A stretch of DNA of 64,000 nt, taken from the NCBI GenBank assembly GCA_037044905.1, contig JBAOKB010000054.1:434001-498000 (forward strand), in the 5' to 3' direction. The position numbers and the translations under genes are program-made. The stretch comes from Hortaea werneckii (lineage: Eukaryota; Ascomycota; Dothideomycetes; Mycosphaerellales; Teratosphaeriaceae). Under the pieces are notes generated by a model. It was not told the origin of the DNA. It did not search any database and worked only from the letters and a program-made list of their open reading frames with translations. Below are positions 1-10,020 of the stretch, piece by piece; within the stretch, counting starts at the first letter, position 1; the number at the start of each line of letters is the position of its first letter.

Positions 1-447
1 CAGAGGATCCCTGTCCGGGTGCAGGACAAGGATGGCCCAAGAAGCCCGTTCCAAACCAACGCAGGCGTTATGTCACATTCACGATGGACAGCCATACCCT
101 GGCCGTGATGGGGAGTGAAATAGCCATATCCACCCCGAACGTCTGCTACCACGGACGGTTCCCTTTTAGTCCAGCTGTTAGTACTCGCTAGGTCTCATTC
201 TATGTCTCCGCCGAGTCTCATATAATAACAATCATTAAACCCGCCTTCGTCCACGCTGCACCGCGACCCGGGTCTTGTTACGTGATCTCGCTGCCGAGGA
301 CCTTCTCTAGTCCGCTTAGAGTGCAACGGTCGCCCACGAGCGTCTTGCCGACCGGCTTCCCACACCACGTCCCCACTGTATTCTTCTTCTGCCCTTTGAG
401 GCCCATCCATCACTTAAGCAACCCGCACTACCGCAACTACCGCGAAA
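1..447. other. Upstream region of the Sfp1-like gene
   Basis: I see no gene that I can support here. The stretch is probably the promoter and 5' leader of the zinc-finger gene that starts at 448. The short open frames on both strands have no recognisable product. Confidence 0.5.
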
Positions 448-2520
448 GTGGCTTCCACGCACTCTCCTCCCAGCCTCCACACCCCGAGCGCACGGGATTC
501 GAGTGTCGAGAGCACTCCCGTGAGTACTCCGCACTCGACCGGCTTTCCTCTCCCACCTTACACCACCACCGCCACCAAGAACCCGGCCGCCGACCGCGAA
601 CTCTTCTTCAACGCGCACTTCCAGAGTGGCGGCCACGCCTGCGAGGAGCTCAGCAGTGACGAGCTCCTCTTTCCCTGTGACCAGACGGACGCCGAAATCG
701 ACGTCCCCTTGTATCCGTCCGCACATCCGCTCGGGCACGCCGCACCCATGGTTGGTCCCGTCGACATCGCCCCCAATTCACGCCACAAATCGCGCTCGCC
801 ACCATCCCAGGAATCCACTCAGAACGCATCGCAATTTCAGCGCCCGAGTATCAGCGTGAGAGAGGAGCCCAATATGGAAGACGCCCGCCAGAGCGAATCG
901 CAATATCCGGGCCTGAGGAAAGGCTCAATAGGCATGTTAGGCACGACTCCTTACGGCACGCGGTCAATTCCGGTACGCGGTGGCGATATCCGAAGAGAAA
1001 GCAATGCCTTGTCTGGAAGTTTGATGAATGGCATGAGTTGGGGTGGTATCTCCGTTGGCAGCTTCATAAAAGATGAGTATGTGTCTGATCTCCTCCTCTC
1101 GAGCACCCTAGGTCGCTTTGGCTAATCTGTGCACAGCATCCTCATGGCGGGTACCTCGCCCTACAACTTTCAGTCTCCTTCGTTCCACTCCTCATCATAT
1201 CTGCCAAAGATGGAGGCAAATTACATGAAGGACTACGTGTGCTGCGATATTCGCCTTGATTCCATGCACGAGCTCCTCCAGCACTACGAAGAAGCGCACG
1301 CCGCGCAGCCCACCCAAACTATGGGAAGAACTCCGAAAGATCAGCAGTATCCCAGCAGTCGTGCCGCCAACGCCACCAGCACTGCACAGGCAGTCCAGCA
1401 ACAAAGTCAATCCCAGCAGGGTAACATCCCAGCGACCGCAAACGGCCAGCAAACCGTCGATCCGTCTAATGCCACCTCGCCCATGTTCAGCGGGCAGTCA
1501 CAAGATCAATTCGAGCTTGACAACTTGGAGGATATGGAAATGGACAACGCTCCTAGCCATCCGCCCTCCGGCGTGCAATCTCCGACATCTCAATTCCAGC
1601 CACAGCCCCAATTCGGCCGTCAACAACCGCGAGGGCCAAGTTTGAATGTCAACATTGCGAACGCTTTCCAAGGCCAGGCCTTGTCGACGCCGAGCACCCC
1701 TCGACCTGGGCAGCAGAACGTGATGAACAACCCCACAGTATCCTCTGTAAACACGCCGACGATGAGCACTGCATCTGCATCACAGCAGACTGCTACGCCA
1801 GATTCGTCGATGCCAGGCACACCGGCCGAGCCGGCCGACGCCGATTACAGTCAATTTGGTAACCTCAACATGGACTACAACCAGATGATGCAGAACGGAT
1901 ACGATTTCAGCAACTTCAATATGAATGGGGTGGGTAACATGGGCAACATGCAGAACTCTGTCTCTGGCACCATCGACGACCCTGCAAAGCGCTTGCTAAG
2001 CAAGCAGGGTGGCAACAAAGGCTTCCCGAACCCAGCGTTCGCGCAAAATAGCGAGCTTGCCAAACGCATTCGCGAGACACAGCTGCTCAATGGTCTTGCG
2101 GGCGTCGGTGGATTCGTCGGCGAGGAGATCAAACCGTTCAAGTGTCCCGTCATTGGCTGCGAAAAGGCTTACAAGAACCAGAACGGTCTCAAATATCACA
2201 AGCAACATGGTCATCAAAATCAGCAGCTTAAGGAGAATCCGGACGGTACCTTCTCGATTGTGGATCCGACTACTAGCATTCCCTACCCAGGCACCGTCGG
2301 CATGGAGAAAGAGAAGCCTTATCGCTGCGAGGTGTGCGGCAAGCGCTACAAGAACCTTAACGGGCTCAAATACCATCGCCAACACAGCCCGCCTTGCAAT
2401 CCGGAACTCAAGCTCAACGCTGCGAATTTCCAGAACGTAGCAAACAACGCACAAGGCATGGGCGTCAACGTTGCCGGTGCTGGTCTGGTCGGCATCGGCG
2501 ATGGCATGAACGGTTATTAG
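448..2520 (+). CDS. Sfp1-like C2H2 zinc-finger transcriptional regulator
   Basis: Two exons, 448-1076 and 1137-2520, give about 670 residues. The 60-nt intron (GTATGT donor, GCTAAT branch, CACAG acceptor) joins SFIKD to ILMAGTSP in frame. Two closely spaced C2H2 fingers lie near residues 543-570 (CPVIGCEKAYKNQNGLKYHK) and 604-628 (CEVCGKRYKNLNGLKYHR). The repeated YKN.NGLKYH core is typical of the Sfp1 family, which controls ribosomal-protein and ribosome-biogenesis genes and cell size in yeast. The long middle is rich in Gln, Asn, Ser and Pro, as expected of a disordered activation region, and holds a conserved-looking block with a partial finger (CCDIRLDSMHELLQHYEEAH). The start at 448 is the first ATG before the Ser/Thr/Pro-rich N-terminus; an internal start cannot be excluded. 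A nuclear location is inferred from the family. Confidence 0.85.
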
Positions 2521-3763
2521 ATGACGTCGTGGGAAAAGCTTACGGTCTTGCGCGAAGGAACCGACCGGACATAACTCCGCTTGCCCGCTTCACTCTTAAC
2601 CCTATCAGAGTGCTCTCGTCTCATGCACCGCTCAACAACACGCAACATATCGCTTATTTTTGCTCATTCTCGACTTTGACGTCGAGGTAAGCACTACGAC
2701 AGATTGAAATTAACGTTTTTATTAAAAGGTCGCTTTATGGGGATAGAAGGAAGGGCGTTTGGGAGATCCTTCTTCCGGCGCATCGAAGGATTGATTGAAC
2801 TGGCTTTTTTTAAAAGCAGAAAAACTTGGTTTTGGGAGTGGCTGGCTCCTCCTTTTTTTTTTAGCGAGGCGTTATGGAGTCTTTGGGATGATTCCTCTCC
2901 AAAACGAGCATGTCGCCACAACACGCGCGCGCGCGCACGCACACATACACGCACACATGTTGTGTGTCGACAAATCTTATGGAGAGGAGAACCTGGCTTC
3001 ACTTCTTGCTACGATACCCTTTCAGTAGAACGTGACGCTGTTCATGGGCGTTCCGGTCGACATGCATCATTGGTGGTCCATCATGGTCTAGGCGGCTTTC
3101 CAGAGGCGGATGATTATTCATCTCGTCATCCAAGTCCTTGTTTGCTGCACCTCTTATGCAGGTACGAGTGGTGGCGGACGGTTGTGGGCAGATGGTAGAT
3201 AGAACGACAAAAGTATTGGTGTTTCACATCTCTCAGGGCGATCCCCTCCTTTCCGGCTCCCTCTCCGGCACCGGTCTGTGATCTCGCATCCTGATATCCC
3301 ATCCTCCTGGCGTTTCCGGCTTCCTTCTAGGTCAGCAGTGGTGTCACTGCTTCAGCCGCAAACATGGGGTAACAAAGTATAAAGCTTGCCTAGGCATATG
3401 CCCCATGACTGGGAGGCTTGCAGAAGGCTACCGGCCCGGCGACAAGGATCTTCTGCTCTTCCACGTGCTAGTCGGCGAGCGCTGTGGGATACGTACCTTG
3501 CCTGCACCAGACCTGAGAGAGATCTGGAACCTGGAGACGTCTTGGATAATGCCGTTCAATGCCGGAAGCACCGAATCCAGAAACCCGCACTTACCTCTTT
3601 CGGCGCCGCACTGACTTGCTGTCCGGGCAGATCGTCGCTGTGATGGCAGAGGAGATGCGTCCAGACCCGCCGCACTCATCAATGAACCAGGATGCCATCC
3701 TGCAGGACCCTGCTCAAAGCCTCTTGGGCAACGTCGATGGGGATCTTGGTTCTTTGCTTTCGC
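2521..3763. other. Intergenic region, Sfp1-like gene to sugar transporter
   Basis: This gap lies between the 3' end of the Sfp1-like gene and the stop codon of the convergent sugar transporter. It contains an alternating purine/pyrimidine tract at 2921-2960. A 69-codon open frame at 3405-3614 has no recognised homology and is not called. Confidence 0.5.
2921..2960. repeat. 40-bp perfectly alternating purine/pyrimidine tract
   Basis: The tract combines CG dinucleotides with CA/TA dinucleotides and has no break in purine/pyrimidine alternation. Such tracts can adopt the Z form under negative supercoiling. It sits about 0.4 kb beyond the stop codon of the Sfp1-like gene. Confidence 0.8.
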
Positions 3764-6089
3764 TTATCTCCTACGAGCTTCAGCCGCTACGCTCCGCATC
3801 ACCTCGTGCTCCTCCTGGCCTGTCGCGTCGCCAAAGACATCATCTAGCTCCTCTAGCGTCTTGCCCTTCGTCTCTGGCACAAACGCCCAGGCCCATATTA
3901 CCCCGAGAAAACACATAATCGCGAAGAATACGTAAGTACCTGGAGCGAACGATTTGTGTTAGTTGGGAAGAGGACGCTGGAGATGGTTTTTGTGCCATTT
4001 GTTGTTATCTCGTCTATGAGATGAGATGATAGGAAGGAACCCACCAAAGCCCGCTTGCGAGATCATCGGCGGCGTTGCAACTCCTACAATAAAGTTCGAC
4101 AGCCACACGGTCGCTGTCGCGAGCGCGACGCCCTTGGACCGTTGGACCGTCGAGTAGACTTCGCTTGGCAGTGTCCAGGCCAGAGGCGAGTACGAGATGC
4201 CGTAGGCGCAGATGTAAACATCTAGTCATGCGAGTTAGCTGACATCCCCCCTCCGCCATTCGTTCGTTCACTAATCGCGCCTGCGCCGCGCCGGGTACTC
4301 ACATGCCATGGCCACGCAGGCCCATCCTGCTGCTGGGTGCGCGGGCCAATCGTCGCTGTATAGTCCGTACAGTGCGGCGATGACGACGTAGGGGACCCCC
4401 ATTGCGAAGGCTCCCCAGATTGCGAGGGTGCGGCGGCCGACGGCGTCGACAATGAGGAACGCGGCTATGACGGCTACGAGTTGGCCGATGTTCAGCGTTC
4501 CGGCGAGGATGAGGGATAGGTCCGCTTGACCGAGTGATGTGAATAGTGTTGGGGCGTAGTAGATGAAGCTGTTGACGATGTCAGTAGGCTATTCACATGA
4601 TCAGATGCGCTTTGTATAACTGACGCGTTAACACCCGAGACTGCCAATCTGTTAACAAGAGTGTCTCCCAATGCGAGGGTGGAAGATGTGCCTTACACTG
4701 CTGGAAGAAAGCCACGCCAACTCCGACGATGGTACGTCGCCACGTCTTCTTCCTGAAAAGATCCGCCCACTGCAACAGCTCCAACACGAACCCTTGCTTG
4801 CCCGGATGAGCCTTCTCCGCCATGATCTTCTGGAACTGGATCTCCGCCAGAATCCCTCGCCACTCCGTCACCACCCGACTATCCGTCGCCGGCAGCCGAC
4901 GCAACTTCGCCAGACTCTCAAGCGCATCCTCGTTCCGCTCCACAAGCACCAACCACCGCGGCGAGTACGGGAAGAAATGTATCATTGTCCCGATGACCCC
5001 TGCGGAAACCATCTGCAGCCCAAATGGAACCCGGAAGCTCGCCTCGTTGTCAATATACTGACACCCGTACGCAACCCAGTAGGACGAAACAACCCCCATC
5101 ACGATCGCAAGCGACTCCAGCACCAACAGCGTCCCGCGCACCTGCGGCGGGCTGACTTCGGAAATATACAGCGGCGCCCCAAGTGCCATCGTCCCTACGC
5201 CTGTCCCCGTGATGGTGCGCCCGGCCACTAGTACCGCGTAGTCCGGCGCCGCCGTTTGCATGATGGCGCCGATGATGAAGATCCCCGCGACGATGGAGAG
5301 AGACCATTTCCGCGAGATGGTGTCGGCGAGTTGCGGGAAGAAGAAGCAGCCCAGGAAGGCGCCGAGTTCGAGCATCCCTGTCATGAAACCTTTGAGAGGG
5401 GGAACAGGGAGGTTTGGGTTAGAAGGTTTTTTCTCGTGAAGAAGAGGGTCTTATTTGGGAGTTTTTTTATTCTTTTCTTTTCTTTTTCTTTTTTCAAAAG
5501 GGGTGGGGTGTGGGATGAGAGGTTTAACCGTACCTTTCCAGAACTCGGCAGACGGTGCGTCGGGTGCGAGTCGGGGGTATGCGTCGTGGAATTGTGGCAT
5601 GCTGTTGCCCTCTCCTCCCCATACGTCAGAGCGAGTTCAGTAGTCGCTGGGACATGCTGACGATCCTTTTGCGAAGGGGAAACTTACACATTAATAACTG
5701 AAATCACGCCCTTGGAATGGCCTGTCAGCTTCCCTTCCCTTCCTTTCTTCTTCTTCTCCTTCTTCTTTTAACAAGGGACGACAGGGAATTCTACCAACCT
5801 GATCATACCCAAACGAGAACCCGCCCAACGAAGCCAGGAACGCGGCCCCGAACACGTACGGATTCTCCGCCAACCCCTTGACACCCCCTGCACCGTACTC
5901 AACCTCCTCAGCCAGTTTGTCGGGAAACTCGGCTGTCGGGAAGGGCGCGATACTCCCATCCGTTGTCGTCGCCGTGGCGAGCGTAGGCGCTTGCTCAAGT
6001 GTTTCAGTATAGGCGTTCCTTTCAGGGTCGTTGGCTAGTAGGTCGAGGGATTTGCCCGCTGCTGCGTGGTCTTTGGTTTCGGTTGGCAT
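3764..6089 (-). CDS. SP-family MFS sugar transporter, eight exons
   Basis: The exons, in genome order, are 3764-3939, 4045-4221, 4303-4568, 4625-4640, 4697-5389, 5534-5601, 5688-5710 and 5799-6089. They give 569 residues with every junction in frame. The assembled protein has SP-family landmarks: FLASLGGFSFGYDQG in TM1, the GRTITGTGVG and SEVSPPQVRG blocks, PYSPRWL after TM6, QQFSGVNAFIYYAPTLF in TM7, and PETKGKTLEELD at the end. Twelve membrane segments are expected at the plasma membrane. It should carry a hexose or related polyol/quinate-type substrate by proton symport; the exact substrate cannot be read. The start at 6089 follows a serine run; an in-frame ATG at 6197 would add 36 residues. 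Two exons are microexons of 16 and 23 nt. Without the 16-nt exon the TM7 motif is lost. Confidence 0.85.
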
Positions 6090-7462
6090 GCTGGATGATG
6101 ATGAGGATGATCCGCCTGGTATGGGACACTGTGGGAGGGCATGTGATGGATCGAATGTTTCCTTTTTTCTGCCTTCGACTCTTCTCGAGATGTACAAAGT
6201 TGCTGATGTTTATTGCAATATTTGGGACGCCCTTACTTGATCTGCCCGGTGTTGGTCCTTTCCCAGTTCTTGCTTCGTGAAGCTATCTAGTACGCAGGAT
6301 TTTTTTTTTTTTTATGCGGATTGAAAGGCTCATCTTATTTGCGACATATATAATGTTCCCTTCCCCTATCTTATTCATCCTCCATAGTAGAGCCAGTTTT
6401 GGCCGGAAGGGTAAACCTGCCGCAGACTTTTGCTTTCGTGGTCCTCTCCACTCCTCCGGGCTCCATTTGGAAGCTCGAGACGCGCAGAGGCCATCCGTCT
6501 GTGCTTTTTAGTGATTGATCCCACAGCAGGTGGGAATCCATCATGGAGTGCCCTCTCTGGTCCATCTTCGGCCATGTGACCTGATTGTGGGAGAATGACT
6601 ATCTTCTCCAGGCTGGGGTTGTTAGGAATTGGGGGGTTGATGCGGAGCCGCACAAGTGGGTCTCCTCAAGTGTGGTCGCACGGGAACTTTTTCCTTCGAT
6701 GGACGGACAGGGAAGGTTGCTTTCCATCAAGGAAGGTCTGCGAGGTAGTCTTGTCGACCTCCTGTTACGCAAGCATCTCTTTCAGAATGGATCCGTTGCA
6801 CAATGGGTCATTCAAGTCGGTGCCAGGGTGTCGAGATCGCAAAAGTCGGCGATGGAACGTCATTACTTTGCTCCTCACGGCAAGAGTTGACCATGTGGCA
6901 TATTCGTGATTAAGTGCTAACATGAACCACGGCGGCACGGCGGCATATGGCAATGTCGAACTACGACGCTCTCGCGCTTGAAGCAGTAAAGGGAAGGTGA
7001 TTCCGCGCCCCATATCACAAGCGGGTATACAGGTATCAAGGGTTTCACTCTTGAATAGTTTCCAAAGTCTTTGCTCTAACCGTCTGGTTTGCTTCTTGGT
7101 AGGCCTAAATCTATCGTTTGGCAATATAATCTTGGTGCAATGCTGACACGACAATCTCATTGGCTCTCGGGTCTCCGTAAGGGCGACCTCCGTATAGAGC
7201 CTTGGAAAGCGGTGCTGGGCATGGTTGCCTCGTGGTCTGCGAGCACTTTGGGGCTTCTGTATCTCGGTCCCATCACATGTCATCGACGAGTGCGGCATGG
7301 CCGTCGTGGCTAAAGCACAAGCGAATCAAGCCTGTGTAGCACCGGCATGTGATTTCCGGGAGAACACCGAACGTCTAAAGTGTTTGCAGTCAGATCACCT
7401 CTCAACATCGTTGATGACAAGAATAATCAACCTCCAAAGGGAGGAGAAGTAAGTAATCCACG
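6090..7462. other. Intergenic region between divergent genes
   Basis: This is the shared upstream region of the sugar transporter (minus strand) and the 476-residue protein (plus strand). It contains a run of 14 T at 6301-6314. No coding region can be supported. Confidence 0.5.
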
Positions 7463-8893
7463 ATGGAAACCGTGACACTGATCCTTGGCGATTCTCTCGA
7501 CGAGCATCAGTGTGAACTTGATCGATTGGAGGACCGCCAGCCTATGACCGCCGCCACATTGTCCGTCTCCTACTATGAAGACGGTAGAAGTCGAGTCACG
7601 GTCACCGATCTTGTTGTGACACATCGCATCTATAGCGATATGACTGCGCAACAACATCAAGAAAGCAAGCCGACTGACAGCGCCATGACCGACTCAGGTC
7701 CGTTGTCAACCCCCCTACTGTACACCGGCCTCGTCCTCGCGAAAAGCAAGACCGGCCCGAAGGACGAGATGTACATCATGATAGATCCTGAAGACGAAGA
7801 TGGCGGGAGATGGAGCAGCGGCAAAAAACTCTGTGGGCACCAAATCACGTTTGCCAGGGGCCGCTGGAACAATACGAACGATCTCCAGTCGTTGAGCAAG
7901 AAAGTCTTGCATGCGATGCCAAATCGAATGTCCGACTTCCGGATCGCACTCCCTGATGAAGAGGCGTTGGAAGCAGCCTATCGATGTGACATGGCGATTT
8001 CGAGTAGCGAGGACGCCCTCGATGCGGCAAGGAACAACAGCCTCTTTAGTCTCATGACACAGGCCGGCGTCTCGAAGCTCCAGGCGCAGTACTTCCGTCA
8101 CCTCGGAGATCTATGGGCGCTCTCTTCAACCGTGCTGGGCGATGTCATCATCCACAGCATACTGGCCCACGATGACAGCTCTCGAATTGGAAGGAATTGT
8201 GGCCCCGAAGTCCTCCATTTCCACCAGCGAAAGGCGGCCGAGCGAATGGAGACATTCAAGTCCGACACAGACTTCAAGATCAAGGGCCATCACGATGTCT
8301 ATTCCATCGAACCCTTGCCTACGTACCGAGTCTTCTCACCCAGCTGTCTTTCGAAAATTTGCCTTGTTCACAAGGCGGTTGAGCTAGACGACACTACCCG
8401 GAGACTGAGCGGGCCAGGTGCGGAGAGAAGCGAGGAGAGCGATGGGCTTTGTCGAAAAGTAGAATGGGGCGTCGACAGCGTGCGAGGGTCGAAAGACGAC
8501 CGGGATGGGCTCATTGAGTTTCAACACGAAGGAACAGGAAAGAAATTCCACGGCGTCCCCCGAGGCCAGCTGGTCCGCGAGGGATACCCTACGGGTTTCG
8601 TGATTATAAGTTCGGCAGTCGAGGAGGGTAGGGAAGAGGAGCAGCTCCCACGTACGCTGGCCGTCCGTGACCACTATCTTCTCTGGCATTATCACAACTA
8701 CGACAGGAGTGGAGAGGAAGGGGATGAGTATGAGACTCCCGCCATTCTTCCGCTAGTCGAGGATGAGATGGATGCCATCTTCGAGCTCAAGCTTTCGGAA
8801 GAAGGGGATAGCGAGATTGAGGCAAGGCGAATGGAATATGGAGACGAAGACAACAAGACCGAAGGCTTGCCAAAGCCGACGATTCCAGCGTAG
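7463..8893 (+). CDS. Hypothetical protein, 476 residues, unrecognised
   Basis: A single uninterrupted frame of 476 codons starts at the first ATG after a stretch of stops. I do not recognise a family. The protein is soluble, with no signal peptide and no membrane segment. It is rich in Asp and Glu, and acidic clusters become frequent towards the C-terminus (EEGREEEQ, SGEEGDEYE). Aromatic and His-rich patches such as HYLLWHYHNYD and an even mix of hydrophobic positions argue for a folded domain rather than a chance frame. Lack of introns and a frame far longer than the antisense ORFs support it as a gene. It may be lineage-restricted. No function is proposed. Confidence 0.6.
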   Translation: METVTLILGDSLDEHQCELDRLEDRQPMTAATLSVSYYEDGRSRVTVTDLVVTHRIYSDMTAQQHQESKPTDSAMTDSGPLSTPLLYTGLVLAKSKTGPKDEMYIMIDPEDEDGGRWSSGKKLCGHQITFARGRWNNTNDLQSLSKKVLHAMPNRMSDFRIALPDEEALEAAYRCDMAISSSEDALDAARNNSLFSLMTQAGVSKLQAQYFRHLGDLWALSSTVLGDVIIHSILAHDDSSRIGRNCGPEVLHFHQRKAAERMETFKSDTDFKIKGHHDVYSIEPLPTYRVFSPSCLSKICLVHKAVELDDTTRRLSGPGAERSEESDGLCRKVEWGVDSVRGSKDDRDGLIEFQHEGTGKKFHGVPRGQLVREGYPTGFVIISSAVEEGREEEQLPRTLAVRDHYLLWHYHNYDRSGEEGDEYETPAILPLVEDEMDAIFELKLSEEGDSEIEARRMEYGDEDNKTEGLPKPTIPA

Positions 8894-10018
8894 ACCTAGG
8901 TAAATTGAAAGAGCGAGGGGTAGGGATAGCGGCACGGCGGAATCCACTGGAGGCCATCGGTAGGGGATGGCGGGTGACGTGGGGTTCTCGGGCAAGAATG
9001 TAAGAAGAAGAAACGATGTCTATAACAAGGAGCAGCTAAATCTACACCATGGTGTCTTTTCTCATTCTTGTTTCTTTTTTCTTGTTTTTCTCTTCTTCTT
9101 CTTCTAAAAATCCTTTTCAATTCTTCTTTCTCTTCATCTCATTCATTCCCTTTCTCTTCTCTCCCTCCGGACAATAATGAAAGACGTAAGAGAAATCAAA
9201 CCCAAACTTCGAGCGACTACGCCTTTCTATATCTGAGGATATAGGGACAAGGAAAGAAAAGAGGGAGAGAGAAAGAGAGGGAAGAAAGACAAAAAAAAAA
9301 GACAAAAAGAAAAGAAAGGGAGGGGAGGGCGAAATCAGACGAAGGAGGTTGAAAAAAAAAAAAAAAAAAAGGAAAAGGAAACAGAGGAAGCAGGGACAGT
9401 GAAAAGAGAAAAGACAGAGAGAGATGGAAGATAATTAGAAAAAGCAAAGACAAAAATCAAAGTGAACCAAAAAACAATTTTGGAAAAAAAAAATGAAAAT
9501 GTCCTCCAAACGAGCAAATCAAAGTAAAAGCCTTTTTGTCTATTTCCGTTCCCCGCTCCCCCGTCGAAAAAGTGTCTAAGATTGGACATCAGACCAATGC
9601 CGTGTCTGGGAGGGAATTAAGAAGGGAAGTATATAAGGGCAAAAAAAAAAAAAAGAAAAGAAAAGAGAGAGAGAAAGAAAGGGCAGAGGGGGGGGGGGGG
9701 AGCAGAGACCGAGTCCTACTTCTGAGCAAGATTTGTTCGAGACGCGGACTGGACTGTACGGGCCTAGCGAAGGAGAAGGGGAGAGGAATGGAGGGAGGGA
9801 AGGACATGGATTTTCGAGAGTCTATTCTTATAAACCACCCTTCCTTCCTACATCTTCTGGCACCCCTCCTAGCCCCACTCCTCCTCTCTCTCCCTCAACC
9901 AAAGCCCTTCCTTACCCTTTTGCCCATAAACTCCCCTGCCCTTCCTTCCGTCCTTCTTTTGTCTCTTTTCTCCGCCCCCCCCCCCCCCCCCCCCCCCCCC
10001 CCTCTCTCTCTCTCTCTC
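8894..10018. other. Low-complexity intergenic region
   Basis: The plus strand is purine-rich from about 9230 to 9700 (long A and GA tracts, an A19 run at 9352-9370, a G run near 9690), then pyrimidine-rich from about 9830 to 10020. It joins the 3' ends of the unrecognised gene and dus3. The long open frames here are products of composition and are not called. Confidence 0.7.
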
Positions 10019-10020
10019 TC
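9975..10020. repeat. C28 homopolymer followed by (TC)9
   Basis: There are 28 consecutive C residues at 9975-10002, then alternating TC to 10020. On the minus strand this reads as a GA repeat followed by poly-G, starting inside the TGA stop codon of dus3 (10019-10021). The exact length may be uncertain because sequencing often miscounts such tracts. Confidence 0.85.

Noticed and set aside
3405..3614. 69-codon plus-strand ORF downstream of the Sfp1-like gene
   Set aside because: Short, no recognisable motif and no splice partner found.
6301..6314. T14 run as a Pol III terminator
   Set aside because: No tRNA or other Pol III gene lies upstream on the plus strand.
9589..9807. Leu/Ser/Phe-rich open frames around the homopolymer tracts
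   Set aside because: They are translations of homopurine and homopyrimidine runs with no domain content.
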